A stretch of DNA of 64,000 bases, from assembly GCA_963691715.1 (NCBI GenBank), contig OY829281.1, positions 3,100,001-3,164,000 on the forward strand, given 5' to 3'. This document shows positions 27,428-36,944 of this stretch, piece after piece. Below the pieces are notes generated by a model. That model searched no databases, was not told the origin of the DNA, and was given only the letters and a program-made list of their open reading frames with translations. The position numbers and the translations under genes are program-made. This DNA is from HXMU1420-13 sp963691715. Lineage in GTDB: Bacteria > Bacteroidota > Rhodothermia > Balneolales > Balneolaceae. Positions within the stretch are counted from its first letter, which is position 1. Each line of letters starts with the position of its first letter.

Positions 27428-30400
27428 TTAATTTTTTTTTGGTACTGTTTTTGTCATGCCTTCACCAACGGTAATAAGAGAAAGGGGAATGAATTTTTTA
27501 AATTGTTTTTTTGAGGTTTCCCAATCGGATATTGTATAAGTAGCTTTTTTAGAGCCTGTTTCAGAAGCATATTCTTCTAGGATAGATTTTAACTTCAAAA
27601 GGTCTATTTCACTCATTACAGCTTCAGCAATATAATCTGAATTAATTTTGGAGCCTGGATCCTCGTACATATATAAAATACCGCCCGTCATTCCTGCACC
27701 AATATTTTCTGAGGTTTGACCTAATATAACAACAGTTCCGTTGGTCATATATTCACAGGCATGAAGTCCAGTTCCTTCAACTACGGCTGTTGCACCAGAA
27801 TTTCTTACTGCGAAACGATCGCCAGCCTGACCATGTACAAATAGTGAGCCTCCAGTAGCTCCATATAATGCACAATTACCAATAATCGCGTTTTCCTCGG
27901 CCTTATAAGTTGCATTTGTTGGAGGTAAAATTACGGTTTTACCTCCACTCATACTTTTACATACAGAATCATTGGCCTCACCGATGAGTTTTATATTAAC
28001 TTCTTTAGTCTGAAAAACTCCAAAACTTTGTCCGGCGCTACCGTTAAACTCTAAATTAATTTTACCAGTATATGGTTTAATTTCAGAATCTAAACCTTTT
28101 ATATCTGCCATTCTAACTTTGCTAATTCGGCTAGCTAATTCTCCAAATAAAGTGGCTAGTGCTGATCTATCGGTATTAATGATTTGATAACTGCGCTGTA
28201 CATTTTCGTTATTCTGTATAGATGTTTCTAAATCTGACAAAATTGTAGCATTCAATTCACTTATTGGTTCTGATAAACTTTCTAATTGATCTAATTTTTG
28301 ATACGCAGGAGCATCTAAAAAGAAACCAAGGTCTAAATTTAATTCGTTAATCAATTCTAAATGGGTGCTATCGATAGAGAGTAAAGTGGTATCACCACAA
28401 ATATCTTCCAGTGAAGTTTTTCCTAACTGTGCCAAGATTCGACGTACATCCTCAGCGATGTATTTCATTGTTTTTACAATATGGTCTTTATGACCTACAT
28501 ATTTTGCTTTAAATTTAGGGTCATGTGTAGCAATTCCTCGAGGACATGTATTTTTTTCACAAATTCGTGCCATTACACAACCTTGAGCAATTAGTAACAT
28601 TTTACCAAAGTCGAATTCTTCTGCACCTAAAATACTAGCTAGAACGATGTCTTTACCACAAGATAATCCACCATCAGTTCTAAGCACCACATGATCACGT
28701 AAGTTATTCTCCACAAGTGCCTGATGAACCTCCAGCAACCCAATTTCCCACGGTAAACCTGCATGTTTCATGGATGATAATGACGCTGCACCAGTACCAC
28801 CTTCACCACCAGAAACTTGAATGGTGTCTGCGCCTGCTTTAGCTACACCCACGGCTATTGTTCCAATATTTACACCAGCTACTAACTTTACACCCACTTT
28901 TCCTTTGGGATGTATTTGTTTCAGATCGTTAATTAACTGCTTTAAATCTTCTATACTATAAATATCATGCAATGGCGGTGGGGAAATGAGATCAAAACCT
29001 GGGTTTGCAAATCTTGCTTTTGCAATGTCAACATTAACTTTAATACCCATTAACTGCCCACCTTCGCCAGGTTTTGCCCCTTGACACACTTTTATTTGAA
29101 TCTCTTCTCCAGAGACTAAGTATTCTGCAGTTACACCAAATCTACCCGATGCTATTTGTTTGATGGTGGCCCCAATTCCTTCTTTAAAGTAATATGGGTT
29201 TTCTCCTCCTTCTCCACTATTGCATCTACCCCCAATTTCTTTCATCGCCAAGAAAATATCTCGCTGCGATTCCGCACTTATTGCTCCAAAAGACATCGCC
29301 CCAGAGCCAAAAGTTCTTAAAATGTGGGATGCATCTTTTACTTTGTCGATATGTATACTTTTAGTATATGATTTAGTAGTGAATAAATGTCTTAAAGCAA
29401 CTGGTTCATCAGCTAATCCAAGTTTTAGGTATTCATCATAAAGTTGCCAGTCATTTAATTCTAATCCAGTCTCTTGAACCAACTCATGTATCATTTTAGA
29501 TCGAGAATTTGTCATAGAATGCTTTTCACCAAGTTTTCCGCGAGCATGTTCTTTATACTGGAAGCTTTTAATTGGTTTGTAAGACTCAAGGCTTTCCTCT
29601 GATACTTCTTTAGTTCTATCAAGAACCATTTGTGCAATTTGTTCTATTTCAAGTCCACCAATTGGGCTTTGTATTCCTGGGAAAAATTCCTGGATAACCT
29701 CATTACCAAGACCTAGGGCAGAAAAAAGTTTCGCACTTTGATAGCTGCGGACAACTGAAATTCCCATTTTCGCCATTACCTTTAGTAAACCGTGTTCTAG
29801 TGCATTTAGAATATTTTTTTCTTTGCTGTCTGCATCTAGTTCTTTAAGAGATCTATGGGGATTATTGCGTGCAATATCCAATGCTAAATATGGACACACT
29901 GCTTGGGCGCCGAAACCAATTAAGGCAGCAGCATGGTGAGTACTTTTGATTTCACCAGTATCAACAATAACAGCAGCATTTAACTTAAGTCCTTCGTCAT
30001 TCAATCCATTAACAACTTTTCTTAAAGTTAGTAAACTAGGGAGAGGTGTTTGGTTAAGACTTGTTTTTCTATCGCTCAGTATTAGTATGGTGTGCCCAGC
30101 TTTTACAGCTTTTACTGCTTCTCTTTCTATATGATCTAACCTAGACTTAAAACCTATTACACCATGGCTTCGATTAAAAGTGGTGTCGATTACATGAGGA
30201 ATCACTCTATCTAAATTAGTTTGATTTGCAATACAAGAGTAGATAAAGTCCATTTGTTTTAAGCTTAAAAATGGACTTTTAAGCTCATAAGCTGGGGCAG
30301 GAGGTATGAGCTCTTTAGGTTCAAAAATATTTGGTTTTTTACCAAGATAAACGGTTAAATCGGTAACTATTTTTTCTCTTAAATAATCTAGAGGAGGATT

Positions 30401-31864
30401 TGTGACTTGTGAAAAGTTTTGGAAGAAAAAGTCGAAGAAAGATCTAGGTTCATTTGACAATACAGCGAGTCGAGCGGTGTCACCCATCGAACCAATAGGC
30501 TCTTTTCCTTTTTGAGCCATGGGATAAATAATCTTTGTTAGCTCTTCATCAGTGTAGCAAAAAAATGATTTCAAATGAGTAAATGAGTTGTTGATCTCTC
30601 CAATTTTTTCGGGGATTAATTCCACACGCGCATCGAATGGAGCATCATAATTTTCTTTAGAATAACTAGGGTCACGAAATAGTACATCCCCACTTGTTAG
30701 ATCTACTGTTACGCCTCGCCCAGCGTATAATGTACCTTTTCCTTCAATTGTTGCTTCATCAATATTGAATGTACCCGCCTCACTAGAAAGGTAAAAGTGA
30801 TCTTTTGTGCGAACCCACCTACAAGGGCGAAATCCGTTTCTATCTAGTCGTGCTCCAATTTTATACCCATTAGCATAAGTAATTAAAGCAGGTCCATCCC
30901 AAGGTTCCATTGCACGACTCCAGAATTTGTAAAATTTATTTCCTTCGGTTGCTGGTGGCATACAAATCGCTAAAATATCTTCTACATTTGGAATGGACGA
31001 ACGGTAACGTAATGATTCTACCATTTCATTTAAGCTGCCAGAATCACTAATATTTAATCGAGTAAGTATTTCATTTTTTTCTGCACCAATCATTTTCTCT
31101 CTAGACTTTGCCCACGATCTATTTCCTGCAATCGTATTTATTTCTCCATTGTGTCCAATAAGACGAAATGGTTGAGCTTTATCCCATGATGTGGTTGTGT
31201 TTGTGCTAAAACGCCTGTGAAATAAACAAAATCTTGTTACATACTTAGGATTTTTTAAATCAAGATAAAATTCTTCAAGTGCATGAGATTGAGTGAGTGC
31301 TTTATAAACAATGGTCTTAGCTGATAATGAGGTGAAGAAAAGAGCGTCCTCTAATTCGAGATGATACAATTTCGATTTTGTAAGCTGTTTAGCTGTATAT
31401 AATCTTTTATCAAAAGAAAGCATAGTAATTGCGCGATTAGGTCTATTTATTACCGCATGCTTGATGTCAGGAACAGATTTGGAGGCGCTCTTACCTAAAA
31501 CTAAGTTATTTACGGGTACATCACGATATTCTAATACATCAAGTCCAAATAATGAAAATGTAGATTCGAAAACTTTTAGAGCTTTTAGTTGCTCAGATTT
31601 ATTTTTTGATAGGAAAAGAGTTGCAACAGCAACGGTATCAGGATCATACCCTAGCAATTCAAAAGGAATATCCGTCATTATGCCAGCCCCATCGCCAGTT
31701 AAGCCATCAGCTGCACAAGCGCCACGATGCTCAACACATCGTAATGCATGTAATCCTTTTAATAAGTGTTCGTTACTATACTCTTGATTTCTACTTGCTA
31801 TAAAACCGACACCACATGCAGACTTTTCTGGTCCGCAATAAGTTAAATTTTTATTGCTAATCAT
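27428..31864 (-). CDS. gltB: Glutamate synthase large subunit
   Basis: Transfers glutamine amide nitrogen to 2-oxoglutarate. 1478 residues, full length. The class II amidotransferase domain has its mature N-terminal Cys at position 17 (ACGVGFIA; a short propeptide precedes it). The central and FMN-binding synthase domains include KVCQGAKPGEGGQL and QVSGGEGGTGAAS. The 3Fe-4S ligands are CVMARICEKNTC. The C-terminal beta-helix (GXGXG repeats) ends near 1460. The small subunit gltD is not adjacent in this window. A TACCTTTG on the minus strand at 32009-32002 could be its -7 promoter element. Confidence 0.97.
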   Translation of the reverse strand: MISNKNLTYCGPEKSACGVGFIASRNQEYSNEHLLKGLHALRCVEHRGACAADGLTGDGAGIMTDIPFELLGYDPDTVAVATLFLSKNKSEQLKALKVFESTFSLFGLDVLEYRDVPVNNLVLGKSASKSVPDIKHAVINRPNRAITMLSFDKRLYTAKQLTKSKLYHLELEDALFFTSLSAKTIVYKALTQSHALEEFYLDLKNPKYVTRFCLFHRRFSTNTTTSWDKAQPFRLIGHNGEINTIAGNRSWAKSREKMIGAEKNEILTRLNISDSGSLNEMVESLRYRSSIPNVEDILAICMPPATEGNKFYKFWSRAMEPWDGPALITYANGYKIGARLDRNGFRPCRWVRTKDHFYLSSEAGTFNIDEATIEGKGTLYAGRGVTVDLTSGDVLFRDPSYSKENYDAPFDARVELIPEKIGEINNSFTHLKSFFCYTDEELTKIIYPMAQKGKEPIGSMGDTARLAVLSNEPRSFFDFFFQNFSQVTNPPLDYLREKIVTDLTVYLGKKPNIFEPKELIPPAPAYELKSPFLSLKQMDFIYSCIANQTNLDRVIPHVIDTTFNRSHGVIGFKSRLDHIEREAVKAVKAGHTILILSDRKTSLNQTPLPSLLTLRKVVNGLNDEGLKLNAAVIVDTGEIKSTHHAAALIGFGAQAVCPYLALDIARNNPHRSLKELDADSKEKNILNALEHGLLKVMAKMGISVVRSYQSAKLFSALGLGNEVIQEFFPGIQSPIGGLEIEQIAQMVLDRTKEVSEESLESYKPIKSFQYKEHARGKLGEKHSMTNSRSKMIHELVQETGLELNDWQLYDEYLKLGLADEPVALRHLFTTKSYTKSIHIDKVKDASHILRTFGSGAMSFGAISAESQRDIFLAMKEIGGRCNSGEGGENPYYFKEGIGATIKQIASGRFGVTAEYLVSGEEIQIKVCQGAKPGEGGQLMGIKVNVDIAKARFANPGFDLISPPPLHDIYSIEDLKQLINDLKQIHPKGKVGVKLVAGVNIGTIAVGVAKAGADTIQVSGGEGGTGAASLSSMKHAGLPWEIGLLEVHQALVENNLRDHVVLRTDGGLSCGKDIVLASILGAEEFDFGKMLLIAQGCVMARICEKNTCPRGIATHDPKFKAKYVGHKDHIVKTMKYIAEDVRRILAQLGKTSLEDICGDTTLLSIDSTHLELINELNLDLGFFLDAPAYQKLDQLESLSEPISELNATILSDLETSIQNNENVQRSYQIINTDRSALATLFGELASRISKVRMADIKGLDSEIKPYTGKINLEFNGSAGQSFGVFQTKEVNIKLIGEANDSVCKSMSGGKTVILPPTNATYKAEENAIIGNCALYGATGGSLFVHGQAGDRFAVRNSGATAVVEGTGLHACEYMTNGTVVILGQTSENIGAGMTGGILYMYEDPGSKINSDYIAEAVMSEIDLLKLKSILEEYASETGSKKATYTISDWETSKKQFKKFIPLSLITVGEGMTKTVPKKN

Positions 31865-32137
31865 TATAATTGACTTCGTTGAAATGAGGGTGAATTGGTA
31901 AGAACCACAAAAAAAAGGGGCTTGTCAAATTTTTTAAAAACTTCTTATTCTAATAAAAAACTTATTAAATAAGGTTTAAAGGCAATAAAGTTGGTTTTAT
32001 ACAAAGGTAAATACTAAGAAATCAAATAGAATTAAAATGGAAAAGCGCTTTCGTTTAAATTTGCTAAAATTAAATTAATTAGGCGAAAAAACATGATTGC
32101 CAAATAAATTAAAATCGTATTTTTTTAATTTTTCTAT

Positions 32138-32893
32138 TTAAAATCGGACAGATATGCCGGTTTCAGACATTTTTTTCTTTAAATCTAGGATTTCGATCTC
32201 TTTGAAGTGGAAAATACTGGCAGCAAGAACAGCATCTGCATGTGAGATAGTAATTGCTTCAATGCAATGTTGTATTGTTCCTGCACCTCCACTTGCGATA
32301 ACAGGAATGCTTATTTTATCATTAACTATCTTTAAAAGTTCTAAATCAAAGCCAGACTTTGTACCATCTCTATCCATACTAGTTAAGAGTATTTCACCGG
32401 CTCCTCGTTGTTCAGTTTCGATCATCCAATCAATAGCGTTTAGAGGGGTATATTCGGTGCCACCTTTTATGAAAACATTCCATGTATGGTTTGTTTTTTT
32501 CGCGTCGACAGCAGCAACAATCGCTTGTGCGCCGAATGCCTTGCTAGCTTCGTTAATTAAACTTGGATTTTTAACAATACTACTGTTTAAAGATACTTTA
32601 TCTGCACCTGCTTTTAAAAGGTCTTCAATTTCATCCACCGATGCTATTCCACCACCCACAGTAAAAGGGATGTCTATTTCTTTAGCAATACGAGTTACCA
32701 ATGGAATTAGGGTTTTTCTTTTTTCTAAAGTGGCAGAAATATCTAAAAATACAAGTTCATCAGCCCCTTCCTCCGAGTATCTTTTCGCTAATTCCACCGG
32801 GTCGCCTGCATCTCTTAATCCTTCAAAATTTACTCCTTTTACTGTTCTTCCGTTTTTTATATCAAGGCAAGGGATTACTCGTTTTGTTAGCAT
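32138..32893 (-). CDS. hisF: Imidazole glycerol phosphate synthase cyclase subunit
   Basis: TIM-barrel cyclase of histidine synthesis. Both catalytic aspartates are visible: RVIPCLDIKNG (D11-type) and IVAAVDAKK (D130-type). Phosphate motifs are TVGGGIAS and ASGGAG. The ATG at 32893 (MLTKRVIPCLD) is preferred over a TTG two codons upstream. The partner hisH is not next to it. A 252-codon frame on the opposite strand is only its mirror image. Confidence 0.96.
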   Translation of the reverse strand: MLTKRVIPCLDIKNGRTVKGVNFEGLRDAGDPVELAKRYSEEGADELVFLDISATLEKRKTLIPLVTRIAKEIDIPFTVGGGIASVDEIEDLLKAGADKVSLNSSIVKNPSLINEASKAFGAQAIVAAVDAKKTNHTWNVFIKGGTEYTPLNAIDWMIETEQRGAGEILLTSMDRDGTKSGFDLELLKIVNDKISIPVIASGGAGTIQHCIEAITISHADAVLAASIFHFKEIEILDLKKKMSETGISVRF

Positions 32894-33041
32894 GATCAAG
32901 TTACAAGATTGATTTTTTGAGTCTTCGTTAAGTTACGTGATCTTTTTTTGTGATAATGAAAAAACATAACAGTTTTTACTTTTAAAAAGTTGTGGAACAT
33001 CGTAACTTATTAGTCTTTCGTTCAAACGAATGCGCAAAGTC

Positions 33042-33115
33042 GGGCCTGTAGCTCAGTTGGTTAGAGCAGTCGACTCATAATCGATTGGTCGGGGGTTCAA
33101 GTCCCTCCAGGCCCA
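33042..33115 (+). tRNA. tRNA with CAT anticodon (Ile2 likely, or elongator Met)
   Basis: A 74-nt cloverleaf: acceptor GGGCCTG/CAGGCCC, D-arm GCTCAGTTGGTTAGAGC, anticodon arm CGACTCATAATCG (CAT), T-arm GGGGGTTCAAGTCCCTC, discriminator A, no CCA. The CGACTCATAATCG arm matches that of lysidine-modified tRNA-Ile2, so Ile is favoured over Met, but the sequence alone does not decide. Confidence 0.93.
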
Positions 33116-33281
33116 CTTTTTTCTTCCTTTAATATGCATCATAGTAGTACTAATCCCACATTATATTAAGCTATGAATTGTTGTATTTCTATCTACATAG
33201 GGTGATGTAAAAAAAGCAAAGTCGGACATTCATTCAATTTTTGATTGGAATCAATAACAATTTGTGTGTGTTGTTTTGGGT

Positions 33282-33758
33282 ATGAAAAATTATACAATCC
33301 TAAAAATTTTACTCTCCATAACTATTTGTTTAGCGGTAGGAGGCTTATCTGGCTATTTAACCTCTGGCTCTATAAATACATGGTATGTGGGAATAAATAA
33401 ACCCAGTTTTAATCCGCCAAATTGGATTTTTGGACCAGTTTGGACAATACTTTACACTCTAATGGGTGTTTCGGCAGGACTGATTTGGAGTAAAGGACTT
33501 GAGTTTGCTACTACAAAAAAAGCACTGTCTGTATTTGGGGTTCACTTAGCGTTGAATTTTTCATGGTCGTTGATATTTTTTGGATTGGAACAGCCATTTT
33601 GGGCTTTTGTCGAAATTCTATTTCTTCTGGGCTCTATTTTTTATTACACTAATGTATTTTACCGAATTTCTCCCCTTACTGGATGGTTGCAAGTCCCCTA
33701 CATTTTATGGGTAAGTTTCGCCACCATGTTAAATGGAGCCATCGCTTGGTTGAACTGA
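33282..33758 (+). CDS. tspO: TspO/MBR family membrane protein
   Basis: Small membrane protein binding tetrapyrroles. Five transmembrane helices are visible in 158 residues, with the family signature INKPSFNPPNWIFGPVWTIL followed by YTLMG in the first loop and helix 2, and W-rich helices 3-5 (LNFSWSLIFFGLEQPFWAF). ATG33282 is preferred to a GTG 18 bp upstream, as the MKNY start leads straight into the first helix. Confidence 0.93.
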   Translation: MKNYTILKILLSITICLAVGGLSGYLTSGSINTWYVGINKPSFNPPNWIFGPVWTILYTLMGVSAGLIWSKGLEFATTKKALSVFGVHLALNFSWSLIFFGLEQPFWAFVEILFLLGSIFYYTNVFYRISPLTGWLQVPYILWVSFATMLNGAIAWLN

Positions 33759-34148
33759 AGTTTAAGATGTATAAAATAGAATAATTCAGTCTTTGATCTC
33801 CGCTTCCATATATCGCATTTGTTAAATTAAGGATACCTTTGCAATGGCGCCTTATGTAGGTATCTAGTTTCATTACGAAAGTTAATCAAAAAGAAATATC
33901 CTAATAACGATACATCATTAAATGCAAGTCCAAAACATCATTAACCTCACCATTAAAAACTTTTTTTAAAGTTTACATGTAAGACATCGATGATTAGAAC
34001 TTAAACATTAATTTTTTTTAAGCTTACATTAGAACTAGATTATTTAAATTACTTCTATAGATTAAAACAAGGAATTAGAAATTATAATCTATACATAAAC
34101 TATTTCGAGTTCTATCAACCTTTTACTGAACACATATCAGGGGATACT
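33759..34148. other. Long intergenic region (390 bp) with a gene remnant and repeated T-rich motifs
   Basis: Apart from the phosphatase remnant at 33798-33851, no gene is seen. Two related motifs, TTTTTTTAAAG(T)TTACAT at about 33961 and TTTTTTTTAAGCTTACAT at about 34012, are 51 bp apart and may be regulatory sites for the downstream surface protein. The start at 34149 has a GGGGAT ribosome site. Confidence 0.45.
33798..33851 (-). pseudogene. Remnant of a second acid-phosphatase gene 3' end
   Basis: Read on the minus strand, KGILNLTNAIYGSGDQ matches the very C-terminus of the protein encoded at 36945-38543 (KDILILPNAMYGSWD), with about 70% identity in the DNA over 55 bp. Nothing else of the gene remains. 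It indicates a lost paralogue or an earlier duplication that flanked the BspA-like gene. Confidence 0.6.
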
Positions 34149-36635
34149 ATGATTTACACATCAAGATTGATTACAATTTTTGCATTTTTTTTAGTGCCAT
34201 TTTTGTTTGATTTTGCAGTTAATGCACAAAATTTCACCTTAAATGCGAATGGGGTTACCGTTGAATGTGATAATGCAACATTAGGCGAAACAGGAGAGAT
34301 AAATAGTATTACTTATATCAAACGTTCAAAAGACCAAATAACCACTGCGAATGCGTCAACAACATGTACATCCGGCATTGTAAATATGGATTCACTATTT
34401 CATGATGAGATTTCCTTTAATGGAGATATAAGTAGCTGGGACGTAAGTGATGTAACTTCAATGATTTCTTTATTCAATAATGCAAACGAGTTCAATCAAG
34501 ACATCAGCAAATGGGATGTAAGTAGCGTTCAATTTTTTGGGGGAGCGTTTTTAAATGCAACTGGTTTTGACAAAGACATAAGCAGTTGGGATGTGAGTAG
34601 TGCAAAAAGCATGTATGGAATGTTTTTCGGCGCTACAGCTTTCACCCAAAATATAGGTAACTGGGATGTTAGTAATGTTCAAACTATGGCATCTATGTTC
34701 CGAAATGCCACAGCCTTCAATGGAGATATTTCTGCTTGGGATATGAGTAGTGTTGAAAATATGGCATCTATGTTCCGAGATGCCGTAGTCTTCGATATAA
34801 ATATTTCTGATTGGGATGTAAGTAACGTAACCAACATGAGTTCTATGTTTTACGGCGCTACAGCTTTCAACCAAGATATTTCTTCTTGGGATGTTAGTAG
34901 TGTTCAAACTATGCCATTCATGTTCCGAAGTGCCGATGCCTTCGATCAAGATATCTCATCTTGGGACGTAAGCAATGTAACCGATATGAGTTCTATGTTC
35001 CGAAGTGCCGATGCCTTCAATCAAAACATAAGTAGCTGGGACGTAAGCAGTGTAACCAATATGAGGGCAATGTTCGCTGGCGCCGTCTCCTTCGATCAAG
35101 ACATTAGTAGTTGGGACGTAAGTGGTGTGGAGGATATGACTCGTTTATTCAATAACGCCAGTGTCTTCAGCCAAGATTTAAGCACCTGGTGTGTCGCATT
35201 AATTGGTAGTGCACCTACTGAGTTTGGAAACGCTGGCACCGATCCAGTATGGGGTACATGCCCTGTATTACGACGTGAAATCTATGGCAATGCCGGCTGG
35301 CGATTACTTTCGTTACCAATAACGGGTGGAACGGTTTCTGATCTATCTGATGATACCGCCATACAAGGAGTCACTGGTGGTGATAATCCTAGTGCATCAG
35401 CTAACTTCTACCTCTATGATGATTCGGGCGAGTGGGAAGTCCCCACGAATATATCTACTGCTTTTGGTGATGGTAAAGGCTTTGCAGTATACTTTTACGA
35501 CAATGCAAATGCAGGTTCTTCTGCATTACCTGTGCGTTTAGATGCAGCAGGAAGTGAGCCATCGGCGGATGTAACGGTAAATTTGAATCCAGCAGCAGGA
35601 GGACACACCTTGGTTGGAAATCCTTTCTCCTCTAATTTTGATATTAGCGCTACAGGAATGACTACAACTGGTGCAAGTATTCAAAATAATGTGTCCTTTT
35701 GGAATAGTGCTGCACCTACACCTACATATTCATTACAAGATCGTACAACCCCCTACATCGTGCGGCCATGGCAAGGATTTTGGGTAGAATTAGGAGCTTC
35801 TGGTGGGGCAACTTCCCTAACTTTTGCTACGGCAGGGAAAACAACTTCCAATGCAACGGGCAGTTTCTTTTCCAAAACGATGGCCACAAACAATCGGGGA
35901 GATATCAACTTTACCCTTTCCTCAGCCACCACCTACGATGAAGCCATTCGAATATCATTTCGCGACGAAGCTACCACCGATTATGACCTAGACGATGCAA
36001 GTAAAATGGTGCCCCTTCTCCCTTCCTACGCCACCATGGCCTTTTACAGAAATGATCGAATGAAGGCGGTGGAATCATTACCGTATGATCTTCAAGAAGA
36101 GATCACTATTCCTGCGCACCTAGAACTAGTGGGAGTTTCAGGAGCCTTCACCTTCGCATGGGATGGACTCGAAAGTATCCCGGCAGAATGGGAGTTAACC
36201 TTGCATGATTATGAGCAGGGGGTATCGATGAATATGCGGCAAGAGTCGGCATACACTTTTACTGCGGCCTCCTCAAGCCAAGCGAAAAGGAATCCCCAGA
36301 GTATGTTGACAGGTATCCTGCCCGAGACCATGAAGTTGAAGACCGAGGAAGCCCGCTTTGGGATTACCATTCGCCCTGCCTCGGTGAATAACACCCCAAA
36401 TGAACAACCCGTTGAGTTTGGGTTAAGCCAGAATTATCCGAATCCCTTTAACCCCAGTACAACCATGAGGTATACGATACAAGAATCGGGTCAAGTACGC
36501 ATAGCGGTTTATAATTTGATGGGGGCAGAAAGTAGCCACATTAGTAGATGGGATGAAGCAAGCGGGGGCGCATACTGTGCGCTGGAACGCGGCAGGTCAT
36601 GCCTCGGGCATGTATTATTACCGGTTAGAGGCTAA
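34149..36635 (+). CDS. BspA-type (DUF285) repeat surface protein with frameshifted sorting domain
   Basis: 828 residues as encoded. Signal peptide (ITIFAFFLVPFLFDFAVNAQ), then about 11 DUF285/BspA-type repeats of 25-26 residues (F-x-QDISSWDVSSVTNM-x-x-MF-x-x-A, about 75-345), a beta-rich region, and the start of the C-terminal sorting domain GLSQNYPNPFNPSTTM. The normal domain continues VYNLMGAE, but here the frame is lost: one extra A in GCAGAAAGTAGCC (about 36528-36531) changes it to SSHISRWDEASGG and a premature TAA. Removing it gives the expected VRWNAAGHASGMYYYRLEAN ending in KKMTLIK (stop 36675). BspA repeats mediate adhesion in other bacteria. As encoded, the protein probably cannot be anchored correctly. 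Confidence 0.85.
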   Translation: MIYTSRLITIFAFFLVPFLFDFAVNAQNFTLNANGVTVECDNATLGETGEINSITYIKRSKDQITTANASTTCTSGIVNMDSLFHDEISFNGDISSWDVSDVTSMISLFNNANEFNQDISKWDVSSVQFFGGAFLNATGFDKDISSWDVSSAKSMYGMFFGATAFTQNIGNWDVSNVQTMASMFRNATAFNGDISAWDMSSVENMASMFRDAVVFDINISDWDVSNVTNMSSMFYGATAFNQDISSWDVSSVQTMPFMFRSADAFDQDISSWDVSNVTDMSSMFRSADAFNQNISSWDVSSVTNMRAMFAGAVSFDQDISSWDVSGVEDMTRLFNNASVFSQDLSTWCVALIGSAPTEFGNAGTDPVWGTCPVLRREIYGNAGWRLLSLPITGGTVSDLSDDTAIQGVTGGDNPSASANFYLYDDSGEWEVPTNISTAFGDGKGFAVYFYDNANAGSSALPVRLDAAGSEPSADVTVNLNPAAGGHTLVGNPFSSNFDISATGMTTTGASIQNNVSFWNSAAPTPTYSLQDRTTPYIVRPWQGFWVELGASGGATSLTFATAGKTTSNATGSFFSKTMATNNRGDINFTLSSATTYDEAIRISFRDEATTDYDLDDASKMVPLLPSYATMAFYRNDRMKAVESLPYDLQEEITIPAHLELVGVSGAFTFAWDGLESIPAEWELTLHDYEQGVSMNMRQESAYTFTAASSSQAKRNPQSMLTGILPETMKLKTEEARFGITIRPASVNNTPNEQPVEFGLSQNYPNPFNPSTTMRYTIQESGQVRIAVYNLMGAESSHISRWDEASGGAYCALERGRSCLGHVLLPVRG

Positions 36636-36675
36636 TGGCCAGGTGATGACAAAAAAAATGACATTAATTAAATAA
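36530..36675 (+). pseudogene. Out-of-frame end of the BspA-like protein's sorting domain
   Basis: In the frame one base away, this stretch encodes VATLVDGMKQAGAHTVRWN, continuing to MYYYRLEANGQVMTKKMTLIK and a stop. This is the conserved last third of the type-A sorting domain that the upstream gene is missing. The two parts belong to a single ancestral gene, 34149-36675. Confidence 0.85.
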
Positions 36676-36697
36676 AAATTAGATAAAAGGAAGTATA

Positions 36698-36895
36698 ATG
36701 AAGTTAGGTATTCTATGTACACTTACCATGATTTGTATGTTTATTGCAGAATTCGTGGTCGCGCAGCCTGCGTTACCCATAGCGCCGCCTCAAGCTCCTA
36801 TCGATGGTGGGTTGAGCTTGCTTGCAGCAGCAGGAGGCGCATACGCCATTAAAAAGCTTCGGGATAAGAAGAAGCATAGTGATGGTGATATCTAA
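36698..36895 (+). CDS. Small PID-CTERM-like sorting-signal protein
   Basis: 65 residues: N-terminal signal segment (LGILCTLTMICMFIAEFVVAQ), a short proline-rich stretch (PALPIAPPQAP), then PIDGGLSLLAAAGGAYAIKK and a basic tail. The P-I-D-G-G plus hydrophobic helix plus Arg/Lys end is the layout of tiny PID-CTERM proteins of Bacteroidota, thought to be processed by an exosortase-like system. It lies 23 bp after the BspA-like gene's ancestral stop, so the two may share a transcript. Function unknown. Confidence 0.75.
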   Translation: MKLGILCTLTMICMFIAEFVVAQPALPIAPPQAPIDGGLSLLAAAGGAYAIKKLRDKKKHSDGDI

Positions 36896-36944
36896 TGCAT
36901 AGTTCTTAAACATACTAATTGGAAGTGATTAAATTCAGACACCC

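Noticed and set aside
32154..32912. 252-codon open frame on the plus strand opposite hisF
   Set aside because: hisF on the other strand has all catalytic motifs; the antisense frame has no domain and no ribosome site, and merely mirrors codon bias.
33676..33873. 65-codon minus-strand frame overlapping tspO
   Set aside because: Not a gene as a whole; only the KGILNLTNAIYGS piece is meaningful, as a remnant of a phosphatase gene.
34551..34949. 132-codon repetitive minus-strand frame
   Set aside because: It is the reverse of the DUF285 repeats; the repeated pattern comes from the sense gene.
34400..35200. Regularly spaced repeats resembling a CRISPR array
   Set aside because: Repeat period (about 75-78 bp) keeps the reading frame and encodes 25-26-residue protein repeats; no constant direct repeat with unique spacers.
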